A stretch of DNA of 64,000 nt from Moringa oleifera (GCA_021397835.1 JAJFZO010000718.1:496001-560000), one strand, 5' to 3'. Positions 27,033 to 38,225 are shown, counted from the stretch's first letter. Numbers and translations: made by a program. The notes: a model not told the origin generated them from the sequence alone.

Positions 27033-27153
27033 AAAGACTGGCAAAGACGAATAGTCTTATTCTATCCATAGCTTTGTTAGTGATTAAGCTTTAATTACAA
27101 CATCCTAGAAGTAGAATTTAGCCGAAGATAACTAGTTAGTCCACTCGAGGAAA

Positions 27154-27215
27154 CTGCTGGTGTTTTAACGATAGTACGCCTTGACTGCTGGTGTTTTAAC
27201 GATAGTGTGCAGAAG
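27154..27215 (+). repeat. 31-bp tandem repeat in leader A (2 units)
   Basis: CTGCTGGTGTTTTAACGATAG starts at 27154 and again at 27185 (exact 31-bp period), about 120 bp downstream of the primer-binding site. Confidence 0.85.
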
Positions 27216-27282
27216 GCCAGGAAGCCTAAGTAGTCCCGAAGTAAGTCCCGAGAGGAGAGGGCAGCAGGGTAAGAGAGGCTAA

Positions 27283-27423
27283 ATGGCAAAAGCATCAAGC
27301 ACTATCCAAATAGCCCAAAACTCTTTCGCTCCACTTGATACTTCCTATGCAGAGGTATTAGTTCAACCTAGCCAATATCAAATAGTCAGATTGGGCGTCC
27401 CTAAAAGGTATACCAATTGGTGA
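27283..27423 (+). pseudogene. Truncated start of the first viral ORF
   Basis: An ATG opens 46 codons beginning MAKASSTIQIAQNSFAPL. The composition looks coding and the position, right after the leader, fits the first ORF of a caulimovirid. About 33 codons in, the sequence switches into the GC-rich tandem repeat and soon meets a stop. In leader B the matching place is eroded and has no ATG. Confidence 0.5.
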
Positions 27424-27992
27424 CCAACTAGGGGGGAGCCCGCACTTATATCTAGTAGCCAGGACCATCCTTACTCGATATGGGAGGGAAGCCTCCCCTG
27501 GGCCCCGCAGGCCTGGTAACGTCTCCCACGTTGGTGCCGCGAGGTAAGTGCCACGCTCACCGTGTTCTCACATTCCCTCTGCCCGGCTCGAACCCAGGAC
27601 CACGGGAGAGGAGGTGTAGTCTCGGCTATCAACAACCTCAACCGCCCCGTCGCCAATGGGAAAGCCCCATCGACGCCACAAAGAAGCAGGTGTGGCTCTG
27701 ATACCAAATAGTCAGATTGGGCGTCCCTAAAAGGTATACCAATTGGTGACCAACTAGGGGGGAGCCCGCACTTATATCTAGTAGCCAGGACCATCCTTAC
27801 TCGATGTGGGAGGGGAGCCTCCCCTGGGCCCCGCAGGCCTGGTAACGTCTCCCACGTTGGTGCCGCGAGGTAAGTGCCACGCTCACCGTGTTCTCACACT
27901 CCCTCTGCCCGGCTCGAACCCAAGGCCACGGGAGAGGAGGTGTAGTCTCGGCTATCAACAACCTCAACCGCCCCGTCGCCAATGGGAAAGCC
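27381..27992 (-). mobile_element. GC-rich 326-bp repeat (one full plus one partial unit), tRNA-derived or TRIM-like
   Basis: A unit at 27381-27706 is followed head-to-tail by a second at 27707-27992 that lacks the last 40 bp. The two are nearly identical and far more GC-rich than their surroundings. On the minus strand the full unit begins TGGTATCAGAGCC (27706-27694), the complement of the initiator tRNA-Met 3' end, and contains GGTTCGAGCC, a match to the pol III B box. Two readings are possible. One is a dimeric tRNA-derived SINE, though A-to-B spacing of about 100 bp is long and no tail is seen. The other is a TRIM-like element, with two repeats separated by a primer-binding site and about 25 bp, though the ends do not show TG...CA. 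It splits the viral ORF start. Confidence 0.5.
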
Positions 27993-28157
27993 CCTATTCC
28001 AGTATTGTTTTAAGCATTGTTCTATCATCTAACCATTTTCATTTCTGCAATTTTTGCTATTTATCTACTGTTATTCGTCATAGGTAGCCCCGGATACCGT
28101 CAGTCTAGTAGATCCACCCTAATCTATTCAACCATAGTAGTAGTCGGGACCCCAAAA

Positions 28158-28170
28158 TGGTATCAGAGCC
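28158..28170 (+). other. Initiator tRNA-Met primer-binding site, copy B
   Basis: TGGTATCAGAGCC, identical to the copy A site, including the flanking CCCCAAAA before it and AAAGACTGGCA after it. Confidence 0.9.
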
Positions 28171-28297
28171 AAAGACTGGCACTGACGAATTGAACTAATA
28201 ATCTTTATTCTATCTAAGATTTTAGTGATTATTCTTTAGTTTACGAATTCCTAGAAGTAGTTTTAGCCAAAGATAACTGGTTAGTACACCTCGGAAA

Positions 28298-28390
28298 CTG
28301 CTGGTGTTTTAAAGGCAATACGCCTAAACTGCTGGTGTTTTAAAGGTGGTGTGTTTACACTGCTGGTGTTTTTAGGATAGTGTGCTGAAA
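28298..28390 (+). repeat. 31-bp tandem repeat in leader B (3 units)
   Basis: CTGCTGGTGTTTT starts at 28298, 28329 and 28360, again at an exact 31-bp period. The intervening bases vary more than the core. Confidence 0.85.
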
Positions 28391-28649
28391 GCCAGGAAGC
28401 CAAGAGAGACCCGAAGTAAGTCCCGAAGGAGAGGGCAGCAGGGTAAGAAAGGGCAGAAAGGCATAGGCATTAAGCACTGTCGAATCCGGTATAGGCGCCA
28501 AACACTACCCAATCCGGGATAGGCACTAGTATTGTCCAATTTGGGGACTGGAGTGTACTCATCAGGAAAAATAGGTTAAGACTTTCCCATAGGATTAGTA
28601 ACTAGAGGAGAGACCACTAAGATTAAGGTTAGAATAGAATTATTATTAA

Positions 28650-30209
28650 ATTCTGAAGCTGTCCATATTTGGTAAAGAAACTATTTTCTCGTTCTCACTT
28701 GAAAAAGGAGGGAGAAGAGATATAGGACAAGTGGTACATAGGATACCAATGGAAGATTATGAATGTTATGAGTGTTGTAGTAGCTATGAATATTGTGATA
28801 ATAATTATGAATGTTGTAGTAATCAAGAATATGATTATAGAGAAACTTGTGATGATTATGAAGATAATTGTCCAAGTACTAGTTATAGAGAGTATAGCCA
28901 GGAATACCAAGAAGATCTAGAAGATCGATACGATACAGAAAGTTTAGAACAAGAATATCAACCTTACGGCCAAGACAGCTATTCTGGAATTAGATATTTA
29001 TCTAAACCCAGAAAAGTAGGAAAATTAGTTAGTGAAAAGCCTCACTACTCAAATCAGGACAACATCCTACTTCAAGCAATTAACAAACTCCTAGAAAAGG
29101 AATCCGAACCCAAACAACCAAGATTTCAAATAGACAAGGATTTCCTTAGAAAAGACTTCAACTCAGAGGCCAATAGGCAAAAAAGAGAATGGTTTATGAC
29201 CATTTTCTCAACAGAAAGAAGAAGTCGAATTAGGGAAAAATATTACAAAGAAATGGAAGAAATACAAAAGAATATAGGATTCTTCGAATGGTTTGAATCC
29301 TATACACAACAAGAGGATATAGAATACCCATTCCAAACCCAACAAGAGGCCCTTAAGGCCGATGAAACCCAACAAGAGGCCCACAAGGCCAACAACAAAC
29401 AGAAAACTAGGAATAGAAAGCCTAGCTCTCCAAAGACGGACTCTTCTCAAGAGCCCAGAATCCAAGAAGTAGACTCTTCCCAAGAGTCTCAAAACCCTTA
29501 CAAGAAACCCAAGAATCAAATAGCCCAGGATTCAAGCCAAGGCCAAGGAGACTATTCCAGTCTATCCGGCCCAGTTAGCCCAACTCAAAGCCAAACAGGC
29601 TCTGAAGGACTAACCCAAGACCAATCTGTCCAGATGGACAACAATCCAAGCCAAGACCAAAAAGACTATGTAAGTCTAACTGGTCCAAACCAAATCCAAA
29701 CACAAGATAGCCAATCAATAGGGTATCCAGAAAACCCACTAAGCCAAGAATGCTTAGTCAATAAGAACCCAAAAGACCAAGAGGCCCAAAAGCCTATACT
29801 AGCAGCTGACCCTATTCAGGAACAGCCCACTAGTCAAACAACCAAGGACGACTGTAAGGATGATCATATCCGAACATTCGGTTCAACCAACGTACTAAAC
29901 CTTGCACTATACCTTGCACTGTTTAGGAACAAGGCCCAAGATAATCAAATTATCCAAGAGGACCAGACTATTAGTCTGCTCAAAAAGGATTTAGCCCAGG
30001 AATTAGACAACAAAGAGTCTAGGCCCTTAGTAGTCTATTCCAGGAACGAACCCCAAAAGCCTCTCCAGGAACTTAAGTGCATCCTGGTAAGAGAACCCGA
30101 AACAGAAGGAATCCTTCCTTCAATAGTCAAACCAAGCTTAGACATAAGCTCAATCCAAGAAAAGGCAGAATGGAATCCGATAATTCCAGAAACCTTTCCA
30201 AGCCTCTAA
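28650..30209 (+). pseudogene. Pararetrovirus ORF 1: spacer polyprotein segment, movement and coat domains missing
   Basis: The frame is open from 28650 to TAA at 30207-30209; the first ATG is at 28749 (MEDYECYECC), but the coding frame clearly begins upstream, as if it were the tail of a lost movement-protein domain. The N-terminus is very rich in Tyr, Cys, Glu and Asp. Next comes a basic region (WFMTIFSTERRSRIREKYYK, then GFFEWFESYTQ) of the type seen in petuvirus-like polyproteins, and then a long Gln/Pro/Ser-rich spacer with internal repeats such as DYSSLSGP and DYVSLTGP. No CCHC coat-protein knuckle is present. The single stop at the end lies in the same frame as ORF 2. Confidence 0.7.
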
Positions 30210-31946
30210 ACAGCCAAGGATCTAGTTAGATCATCAAACCAAATAAACTTGATTCGATCAAGTAGACCGACCCAAGATAGAATCCAAGACTTATATTCAG
30301 AAATCAATAGGCTCAAGACTCAAATCAGCCAAAATCCGAAAGACAATCGGATACAAATCCAAAAGTGGTATGTTCAAGCCACACTGGTAATTAATGATGA
30401 TTTTCATCTGATTACCACAGCCCTTGTAGACTCAGGAGCTGATCAAAACTGTATACAAGAAGGGTTGATCCCAACCCAATATTATCAAAAAACAACAGAA
30501 AGGCTTTACGGAGCCAATGGAGTAGAACTCCAGGTCAAATTCAAACTTACAAGAGTCAAAATATGCAATAATGGATATTGCATCAAAACCCCTTTCATCT
30601 TAGTTCAAGATTTACAACAAGGACTGATCTTAGGAAGTCCTTTCCTCACAAAGATATATCCTTTCTCAGTAGACCAGGAAGGGATATCCACATCTATCTT
30701 AGGAGAATCTGTTAAGTTCAGATTCATCAAACCAGTTCAAGATAGAGAATTAGCAAGACTTCAGGAAATTCCTGAAATCCAAAACAAACAGAAACAAATT
30801 AGGTATCTTCATGAGGAGGTACAATACCAAAAGATAGAAGAACAATTAGCAAAACAAACAGTCCAGAATAGAGTCAAAGACAAATACAAAACAGCTTTCA
30901 ATGTACCCTTTGGGCAATACGAGTGGAATGTAATGCCCTTTGGTCTCAAGAATGCCCCTTCAGAATTCCAAAATATTATGAATGAAATTTTCAATGATTA
31001 TACATCATTCACAATAGCTTATATAGATGATGTATTAATCTTTTCAGAATCAATAGATCAACATTTCAAGCATTTAGAGGCCTTCTCAAATATCATCAAA
31101 AGAAAAGGATTAGTTGTATCCTCGAAGAAAATGAAGATATTTCAAACCAGGATTAGATTCCTAGGGTTTGAGATATCCCAAGGAACTATCACCCCAATAT
31201 CTCGTTCTATTGAATTTGCTGACAAATTCCCAGACGAGATCAAAGACAAAACTCAACTCCAAAGGTTTCTAGGGTGTCTGAATTACATTTCAGACTTTAT
31301 CCCCAACCTTAGACAAACAAGCAAACCATTATTCCAAAGGATTCGAAAGAATCAACAAAACAAAGAATGGATGACAGAGATAGTCAAAGACCTGAAAGCC
31401 AAGGCTAGGTCATTGCCTTGTTTAGGAATCCCCAATCCTGAGGCACCACTAACAGTACAAACGGATGCTTTAGTCAGATATCAATCAGGGATATGGAACC
31501 CAACCCAAGAGAATTACTCAACAGTCAAAAAGGAAATTTTAGCCATAGTATTATGCATTTCAAAATTTCAAGATGATCTATACAACAAGGAATTCTTGTT
31601 GAAAATAGATTGCAAATCTGCAAAAGAAATTTTGCAAAAAGACGTTCAAAATTCAAAACAAATATTTGCCAGATGGCAAGCATTACTTTCTGTCTTTAAT
31701 TTCGATATAGAATTTATTAAAGGCAGTACAAATTTCATTCCTGATTTTCTCACGCGTGAAATTTTTGTAGGGCAAAGTCAAGAAAAAACAATCATGAGTA
31801 CCCCCACTAAACCTCCCAAATCAAAGGGCAAAGCAAAACAAAATTCTCCAACTACTCCACAATCATATGCCATGACAAACCAACCTCAACCGCCCCGAAT
31901 CTTACAATTCTCAAAAATTAAATTGTGCAGAAATAGAACACACTGA
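30210..31946 (+). pseudogene. Pararetrovirus ORF 2: aspartic protease, partial RT, RNase H
   Basis: The frame stays open right after the preceding TAA. Numbering from codon 30249, the aspartic protease motif is LVDSGADQN at about residues 59-67 with the partner LILGSPF near 127-133. The RT palm has PFGLKNAPSEFQ at about 230-241 and the catalytic box YIDD at 258-261, then FLGFEIS near 304-310. RNase H has TVQTD near 403 and a second part ending with IPDFLTREIF near 496-505. The RT fingers and the motif with the first catalytic Asp are missing between about residues 205 and 211, and about 30 residues are missing from RNase H near 408. Both losses keep the frame. Enzyme activity is not expected. 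Confidence 0.85.
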
Positions 31947-31960
31947 TCACACAAACTACC

Positions 31961-32467
31961 TCATATTTATGCTTAAATTTATTTATCTAATAATGGAGCT
32001 CTTAAACTATAAGCAAAGATCACCCTACTAAAATCCTATAAAATAAAAATGCCTTCTTACCTTCTTCCTTCAGGCTTCTAAATTGCCGTTATACTTGTGT
32101 TTGCATATGTTGGCTTTCCTTTCTTAGTGATGCTGCCATATGCAATACAAGAAGCAACAAGGAAAGTAAAAAAATGCCCAGACACAATTGAATCCAGTAC
32201 AACAACAATTATTAACAATAAACATAAAATGCAGATGTGCGGAAAAGAAATCCCTGCAGAAATGTAATTACGGATACACATGGAAGGCACAGTGAAAAAG
32301 TATGAAAAAGAGCTTCAAACAAGTGTCCAGCTAGAACTTTATGAGCTATTCCAGTTCTATTAAAGCATACAGATCCATGCTACAACAGAAAAACAAATAT
32401 CCGCAGTTTAATCCTAAATAATATGCCTATCAGCTGTCTTTAGCTGCCAAAAAAATAAAACATAACT
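31961..32467 (-). other. Probable SF3B1 3'UTR and junction with the viral insertion
   Basis: Downstream (minus strand) of the SF3B1 stop. No coding signal. A minus-strand AATAAA (TTTATT on +, near 31980) is a candidate polyadenylation signal, which would place the gene's transcript end very near the end of the convergent viral ORF. Confidence 0.4.
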
Positions 32468-35400
32468 TTAGACAAACATCATCAACTCAGGCCTACTATA
32501 AACGTTGTTCTGCTCATCCTCTAGTATAGGATATGCTGCCACAAGAGCATCTTGAGCTCCAATATATAGTGAGTTGTAGATCTTCCAGTATACTTCCCTG
32601 ACCTTACGAGCAGGATGGAATAGGCCCTGAAGACAGTAGTTTAGGACTATAGCTGCTCCTAAAGCAACCCTCATCCCTTCAATGGCCTCCATAACAGCAT
32701 TTATAACATGAGGAGAAGTCTCAAATATGTTTGGCCACACGTAATTCAACAAGTGGATTAAAGCATCCTCACAACCCAAACCAGCCACACCTAAAGCCAT
32801 GTGTTTGACAGCAGAAGCTGCTGTCTGTCTGTGCACTAAATCCCTGTCCATCAAAGCATCCTCAAGCAATGGAGTAACAGCATAAATGTAGTCTTTCCCC
32901 ATTTCACCAATGTATTCAAACAGGAAGGAGAGGGATTTGAGGACACCATTCTGTACATTAAGCTCCGGTACACGGTACTCGTTCATCAATGCTGGCAGAA
33001 CAGTAAAAGGAGAACAGGTTTCAGCAACAATTGCAATTGCCACAGTTGTGCAAACACGGTTTTGACGTTCCTGAACCTTGAGATTATTCAACAGAGTAGC
33101 CAAGACGTCCTGTGGGCCAATGGCTTTAGCAATATACCCAAATGTATTCACAGTAGCACGCCGAATGCCCTTCTTGTGGGCCTTGAGCATCTCAAGAAGC
33201 TCAAAACATATTCTCATCCATTCTCTAGCAGGAACAAACTCAGCACCACGGTCAGCAATTCTACCAACAAGATCAATACAATTCTCCTGGACTTTTTCGT
33301 GCCTGTTCTTCAAAATTGGAGTCAATCTAGGCAGTAAATCTTTAATAGGAGGAGTCATTTTTGTCATACCAATAACATTGACGATTGACTTGAGAGCTCC
33401 CAAAATTGAACCCAGAACTTCAGGGTACTCTTCACCCAAATATTCATACAAAACAACACCAAGATGACCCATCAATTGTTCTTCTCCACACTGCTTCATG
33501 ACAACAGCAATCCTTGAAATAAGATCTGCCGCCTGCTGTCTTACCTTGGCACTCTTGTTATTCAAGCGCCACTTTATGGTACCACAAATCTGGGGAAGGT
33601 AAGGCTTCACTCTCCCACCTAGAGCATTTACAACAGCACCAAACCCATTAAGCATCACATTAGCATCATCACTGGTCTGTTCTTGGAAGGCATAAAGAAT
33701 TCCATCAATAAGAAGTTCTTCCAACCTTGCATCAATGTCAGATGCACCCAAGTTTGAGACCACTTTCTCAATTGTTTCCATAACCATTCGTCTGTAGGGT
33801 TCACTCTCATCTTTAAGATCCTCAACAATCCTCCCCACAATATCAGCCACCCCAACTTTGTTTGCTATCTCCACGGTGGTATCCACAAGTTGCCTATAGT
33901 TTCTCCTGTCCAAAGCCATCCTTCTAACCCAGAAGTTCCTGAAGAACTCAGGAAGAATGTCATTTCGAATATAGTCAGCTTCCACACCCTCCGTACTTAC
34001 ACACTGCTTCACCACTTTCAACACGATCTTTTTCATTTCTTCATCAGGTGACTGGAACTCACGAATCAAAATATACATCACTTCCTTGGTATAGTAACTT
34101 GCATATATGGCGTCCATCAGCGGAATGATAAAACCAATTGCCTTAAGGAATGCAGCCAAGACTTTCCCACGGTGAGATCTGATACCTTTCCATAACGGCT
34201 TCAAAACTGAGTCAAAGCTCTCAATACCATAGGGGGCAGCAGCCTCTGCAAGGGCGGCCAAAGACAAAGCAGTAATAGTCCTCACTTTCTGGTTCTCATC
34301 ATTAAGACCATGTTCTATGATCTCCACAAGAGACCTTAGATGTGGAAGGACAGCGCAACCAATCAAAATAGCAATCTGCTGAACAATCTTGATCCCAGTG
34401 TGACGGGCTTGCCATGATTTCTTACTCTGACAGACAGCTTTCAAGAATGGCAAGAGCGCAGGAATACCCAGGGCAGAAGCAACAACACTGAAAGCTCTTG
34501 CTGTAGTGTTCCTAACATATTCATCAATGTTGTCAATATCAGGACGCATAGCAGCAATCATAGTGGCCAGACCAGCAGCCTTGCTGAGATTAGAAATGAT
34601 CTCTCTCCCTTCAACACGTGCATAATAATCCTCATCAATCAACAAAGGCTCAATAACAACAAGAATCTTGTGCACATAGGGTCGGACCAACTCATCCAAT
34701 TTATACAGCACCCTGTCAATAACTTTAACGAGAAGATGCCTCTCCTGATCTTCCAGGGTGGGTTGCATAAGCAAAGGCAGGATCCTATTAAACAATGGGC
34801 CAGCACCAAACTCCCGTGCCTTATCAGTAAGCTGCCTCAATGCAGTTTTCCTCTGTGGTGGAGTTCCATTCTTAACCTTCAGCAGAAGCTTCATAATCTT
34901 CCTCTCTTTCTGCTCCTCAGGGGACAACTCTTCCTCATTCTCCTCATTCAACAAAGCACCAAAATACTGATAGTCCTCTGGCTTCATAAATGGCAACCCA
35001 CCAGGCGCCTCCTTTGGTACATCAAATTGCTGCCCACGATTCTCCTCAGGAATTGCATAAAGCGGGGTCCCCAGTGGGGTCGGAGTTGCAAGAAGCTTCC
35101 TTGCAGGTGTCCTAATAGGCACATAAGAAGCAGGTGGCTCCAAGATCTTGTAGCCCTCCTGTGGAAACATAGCATCAAGCTCCTCATCAGTCAATGGCCT
35201 GTTCCTCTCTTCGATATCCCTCTCCCACCGCAACAAATTATATTGCTCAGGTGTAATCGCACCACGCAAATTAATCGCACCTGGAGTTGGGGTTGCCAAA
35301 TCAATCCCACCAACAGGAGTTACACCTGGTGTATAAGCAGCAGCAGGGGTTGCTCCTGCCATCGGTGTGGCGCTCCCCATTGTTGCAGGTGTCTCATCCC

Positions 35401-36292
35401 ACCTTGAACGCTGGCGTTTTGGGGTTGGAGTGACAAGCCCTTTCGGGGTAGCATCCCAAGTAACCCCAGCAGGGGTCGCACCCGCACCTGGAGTAACCCC
35501 ACCAGCCGGTGTAGCATCTGAATCAACCAACCGCCCCGGTGTGGGTGTCTCATCCCACCTATTCCTACGTCCTACACCAGGGGTTGCATCTGCCACTCTC
35601 CCTGGAGTCGGTGTGGCATCCCACCGCCCAATCCCTGGTGTTGCATCGGGCAAGTCCCAATCCGATGTTGTCTTAGCCTTCTTAGCGGCGGCAGCACCAT
35701 CATCCTGTGACTGGTCCCACCTATTCCTCCTCTTTGGAGCAGCTACTGCTGCAGAACCACCAGACTCTTTCTCAGCCTTGGCAGCCTCCTCTTCCTCCTT
35801 CTTCTTCTTGGCAATGGCCCTCAAAGTCTCTTCCTTCTCCCTCTTCAAGGCCTCCTCCCTCATAACATCTGCATAAGTCCTCACACTTGGGTCCGGTGTC
35901 TTCTCCCCTGCTGCAAAGGCGTCATGCCTCTCTGGTGAAATCACCCGGTTCAACCTCCTCCTCCTATAGTCATCCTCGCGGTCGATAATCTTGGCTGGTT
36001 TCTTGAACCCTAAGGAATTATCATCATAGTCATCTTCACCGCCGCGAGGCACCTCCTTGAGCAATGACTTGGGAGCCGTGTAGGAGGCAAGCTTCCGAGC
36101 AACCTCCGAGTCCATGGCGTCCAGGTTTGCATCGTCGTCGTCATTAACAGGAATAGAGGTCACATAGGCGTCCCGGTCGGTTGCACCATAGAGGTCGCGG
36201 TCGAAGGTTAGTGAGGTGAGAGACGCCAGCTCCTGCTCCATCCTTTTCCTTTCCTCTTGAGTTTTGGCGATCTCTGGATCTAGAGACGCCAT
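32468..36292 (-). CDS. SF3B1: Splicing factor 3B subunit 1 (SF3b155)
   Basis: One uninterrupted coding exon of 1274 residues, normal for plant SF3B1 (human about 1300). SF3B1 is the HEAT-repeat scaffold of the SF3b complex of U2 snRNP; it clamps the branch-point duplex in the nucleus. The disordered N-terminal third carries TPGR/ATP-rich repeats and several Arg-Trp-Asp motifs ([35 protein letters not shown]) that in this family bind U2AF-homology domains. From about residue 450 to the end are helical HEAT repeats, with signature stretches such as [16 protein letters not shown] and [17 protein letters not shown]. Lys669 in QKVRT corresponds to human Lys700, a cancer hot spot. The protein ends SRPELMMFV. 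The single-exon CDS is typical of plants; a 5'UTR intron lies just upstream. Confidence 0.98.
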   Translation of the reverse strand: MASLDPEIAKTQEERKRMEQELASLTSLTFDRDLYGATDRDAYVTSIPVNDDDDANLDAMDSEVARKLASYTAPKSLLKEVPRGGEDDYDDNSLGFKKPAKIIDREDDYRRRRLNRVISPERHDAFAAGEKTPDPSVRTYADVMREEALKREKEETLRAIAKKKKEEEEAAKAEKESGGSAAVAAPKRRNRWDQSQDDGAAAAKKAKTTSDWDLPDATPGIGRWDATPTPGRVADATPGVGRRNRWDETPTPGRLVDSDATPAGGVTPGAGATPAGVTWDATPKGLVTPTPKRQRSRWDETPATMGSATPMAGATPAAAYTPGVTPVGGIDLATPTPGAINLRGAITPEQYNLLRWERDIEERNRPLTDEELDAMFPQEGYKILEPPASYVPIRTPARKLLATPTPLGTPLYAIPEENRGQQFDVPKEAPGGLPFMKPEDYQYFGALLNEENEEELSPEEQKERKIMKLLLKVKNGTPPQRKTALRQLTDKAREFGAGPLFNRILPLLMQPTLEDQERHLLVKVIDRVLYKLDELVRPYVHKILVVIEPLLIDEDYYARVEGREIISNLSKAAGLATMIAAMRPDIDNIDEYVRNTTARAFSVVASALGIPALLPFLKAVCQSKKSWQARHTGIKIVQQIAILIGCAVLPHLRSLVEIIEHGLNDENQKVRTITALSLAALAEAAAPYGIESFDSVLKPLWKGIRSHRGKVLAAFLKAIGFIIPLMDAIYASYYTKEVMYILIREFQSPDEEMKKIVLKVVKQCVSTEGVEADYIRNDILPEFFRNFWVRRMALDRRNYRQLVDTTVEIANKVGVADIVGRIVEDLKDESEPYRRMVMETIEKVVSNLGASDIDARLEELLIDGILYAFQEQTSDDANVMLNGFGAVVNALGGRVKPYLPQICGTIKWRLNNKSAKVRQQAADLISRIAVVMKQCGEEQLMGHLGVVLYEYLGEEYPEVLGSILGALKSIVNVIGMTKMTPPIKDLLPRLTPILKNRHEKVQENCIDLVGRIADRGAEFVPAREWMRICFELLEMLKAHKKGIRRATVNTFGYIAKAIGPQDVLATLLNNLKVQERQNRVCTTVAIAIVAETCSPFTVLPALMNEYRVPELNVQNGVLKSLSFLFEYIGEMGKDYIYAVTPLLEDALMDRDLVHRQTAASAVKHMALGVAGLGCEDALIHLLNYVWPNIFETSPHVINAVMEAIEGMRVALGAAIVLNYCLQGLFHPARKVREVYWKIYNSLYIGAQDALVAAYPILEDEQNNVYSRPELMMFV

Positions 36293-36695
36293 GCTTTCTT
36301 CTTCTGGTTTGCTTTTAAAAGAATCGAATGATGCAATCTATACAAGATACTGATTGAATGAGAAATCCTAAGAATACAATTGAACTGACTCGAATAAACT
36401 TGAATCAAATATGGGAGATTTCTTAAGCCACGGTATGATTAAATTACGAAAAATGAAACACGTAGAAATGATTAAACCAAAGGAACTCACCTGAACAGGA
36501 GGATAGAGAAATGTTGATTCTGCACTTCCTGAGATGAGAGTGAGAGAAGGCTTTAGGGCTACTAAATGGTTGGTTTTTGGGATAAATGAAAGTTGCGGTC
36601 GGTACAAAGAGATTATGGGTCAAAGCCGGTTAACAATGTAAGTCGGTATGGATTTCGGGTTGGGCTTGTGTGGACTGCTGTAGCACTAGTTATTG
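36293..36695 (-). promoter_or_regulatory. SF3B1 promoter, 5'UTR exon and 187-bp 5'UTR intron
   Basis: On the minus strand the 5'UTR exon ends CTGTTCAG/GTGAGT at 36491/36490. The intron runs to an AACCAG acceptor at 36304, leaving 11 bases before the ATG. The segment 36695-36348 is homologous to the + strand at 43390-43745 in front of ABC4. The upstream part is the presumed core promoter; no classic TATA box was seen. Confidence 0.75.
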
Positions 36696-36779
36696 AAATC
36701 AGGCCTGGTTGGAGCACACTGAGCCCGAGCTCACGTGCCAAGAATCAGGCTTGAGAAGGGGAAAAAAAATGAAGGAGAA

Positions 36780-38225
36780 GATTAATTGTTTACTTTATTG
36801 TTATAACAAATCATATATATATATAAAGAGAAATATTAAAAAATTAATCAAATTTAAGTTATATATATGTAAATTATTAATATTAAATATTTTATAATTT
36901 TCAATTTAAAAATGTATTAATAATGATATTTTTTATTTATATGATTTTAAACTTAAATTCAATCACATCAATCTACAAAAGATCTAAAACATTTTTAAAT
37001 TATTTGTATATTTAAACTTATTAATTTAGTAATAATGTCTATCTTAAAATATTTGAATTTTAAGGGTACAAAATTTTATTTTTTTATTTTAAAAATAATT
37101 ATGGTTTATAAATTTGAATTATAATAATTTAATTTATAAATATTTTTAAATTTTAATATGATGATTAGTGTGATCTTAAAATTATTCAAACTAATAATAA
37201 TTTATAGTTCAAAATTTCAAATTTAATGAATAGTTTAATTTTAAAATGTTTAATAATTATATATAGATGGACCATTTAATTTCTCTAAGTAAAAATAGGT
37301 TTGTGTTCGTATTGTTTTCATTCAGGTTTACATGCACAGAATTAATTTTTTTTATTTTGTTCTTTTTAACTTTTAATGTTTGTTAAATCTCTCTTCTTTG
37401 TTTTTTATAAGTTATAAGAAAATCAAATTTTGATTATTAAAAAATATATTATTTTAAATGATATTTTACAAACAATATTATTGTATTTATGATTTAATTT
37501 TAAGTTTGTCTAAATCTAATTAAAACTTTTTGAAATGTATAATATTTTTACATTAATGTTTGTCTTCTTCTTAAGTTTTTTCTTCACATTTGATTTTTCT
37601 TTTTGAAGTTCATTATCTATTTGTATTTATTCTTTAATTTGAAAAAGCATAACATTAATAAAACCTATAATATAAATATAATTTGATATAAAAAAATATT
37701 TTCCAATAAAACACAACATTTATTATGAAAAAATTTTGTTATACAAAATGATAACAATAAAGTTATTTAAAAATATAATTATAACAAAAATACATATTTA
37801 AAAAGTAATATATTATTAAAATTTTAATTTTAACATATAGTAAAAAAATTTATATTACAATAACTAAAATATTTTATTTTATTTTATTTTTAAAATGGCA
37901 TTAAATTATTTCTTTTGCATGCATAGTTTTCAAACTAATTATTACATAATTCTTCAAAAAAATAAATATGAATTTGGGATAATAATATTAAAAATGATTT
38001 AAATGTACACCTAAATGATCCAAAGAAAGGATTCTTCAATTTTTACTTTGTTGCATTATATTAGACTACTTGCTATTAGCAATGGAGTCTTAATAATACT
38101 TTAATAAATAGTTGCAATATTTAATTTGTTTTCTTTAACTTTCATTTATAGCAACAAAAGTGAAGAAAAAATATATTTTAAAAAATTAAATTTTAAAAAA
38201 TAAATAATCATAATTTCTGTTAGCT
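36780..38225. other. Extremely AT-rich gene-free DNA
   Basis: About 1.4 kb of mostly A and T with no open frame of coding character. It looks like a decayed noncoding repeat or a matrix-attachment type region; nothing firmer can be said. Confidence 0.5.

Larger units (their letters stand above)
26859..27380 (+). repeat. Pararetrovirus leader, copy A
   Basis: It starts at TATTCCAGTATTG and runs through the primer-binding site and two 31-bp repeats to the truncated ORF start. It matches copy B (27993 onward) almost perfectly for the first 190 bp, including GTAGCCCCGGATACCGTCAG, then drifts with indels. It stops abruptly where the GC-rich insertion begins. Confidence 0.85.
27993..28480 (+). repeat. 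Pararetrovirus leader, copy B
   Basis: Second copy of the leader, 1138 bp from copy A when measured between primer-binding sites. It carries three 31-bp repeats instead of two and leads into the long ORFs. Indels between the copies suggest recombination between two related viral sequences rather than a recent tandem duplication. Confidence 0.85.
26240..31960 (+). mobile_element. Endogenous caulimovirid (petuvirus-like pararetrovirus), rearranged and defective
   Basis: The order is: 35S-type promoter with TATA box; leader with initiator-Met primer-binding site; a truncated ORF start; a GC-rich tandem insertion; a second leader copy with its own primer-binding site; then two long ORFs ending in aspartic protease, reverse transcriptase and RNase H. 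There is no integrase and there are no true LTRs, which argues for Caulimoviridae rather than an LTR retrotransposon. Members of this family are plant DNA viruses and petuvirus-like copies are common in plant genomes. No complete movement-protein domain and no coat-protein zinc knuckle were found, and the RT lacks its N-terminal part, so the copy cannot be functional. The exact ends are uncertain. It sits between the LMBD2-like gene and the 3' end of SF3B1. Confidence 0.85.

Noticed and set aside
27381..27992. Cassandra-type TRIM (5S-containing LTR) as identity of the GC-rich repeat
   Set aside because: No 5S rRNA-like segment is seen and the repeat ends lack TG...CA.
27471..28087. GC-rich open frames on both strands over the 326-bp repeat
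   Set aside because: The same short peptides recur because the DNA is duplicated; composition reflects the repeat, not a gene.
28681..28910. Minus-strand frames rich in Ile, Tyr, His and Asn
   Set aside because: Mirror image of the Tyr/Asp/Glu-rich start of viral ORF 1.
33062..35876. Plus-strand open frames (91 to 245 codons) over SF3B1
   Set aside because: They are antisense shadows of the repeat-rich SF3B1 coding strand, without family resemblance.
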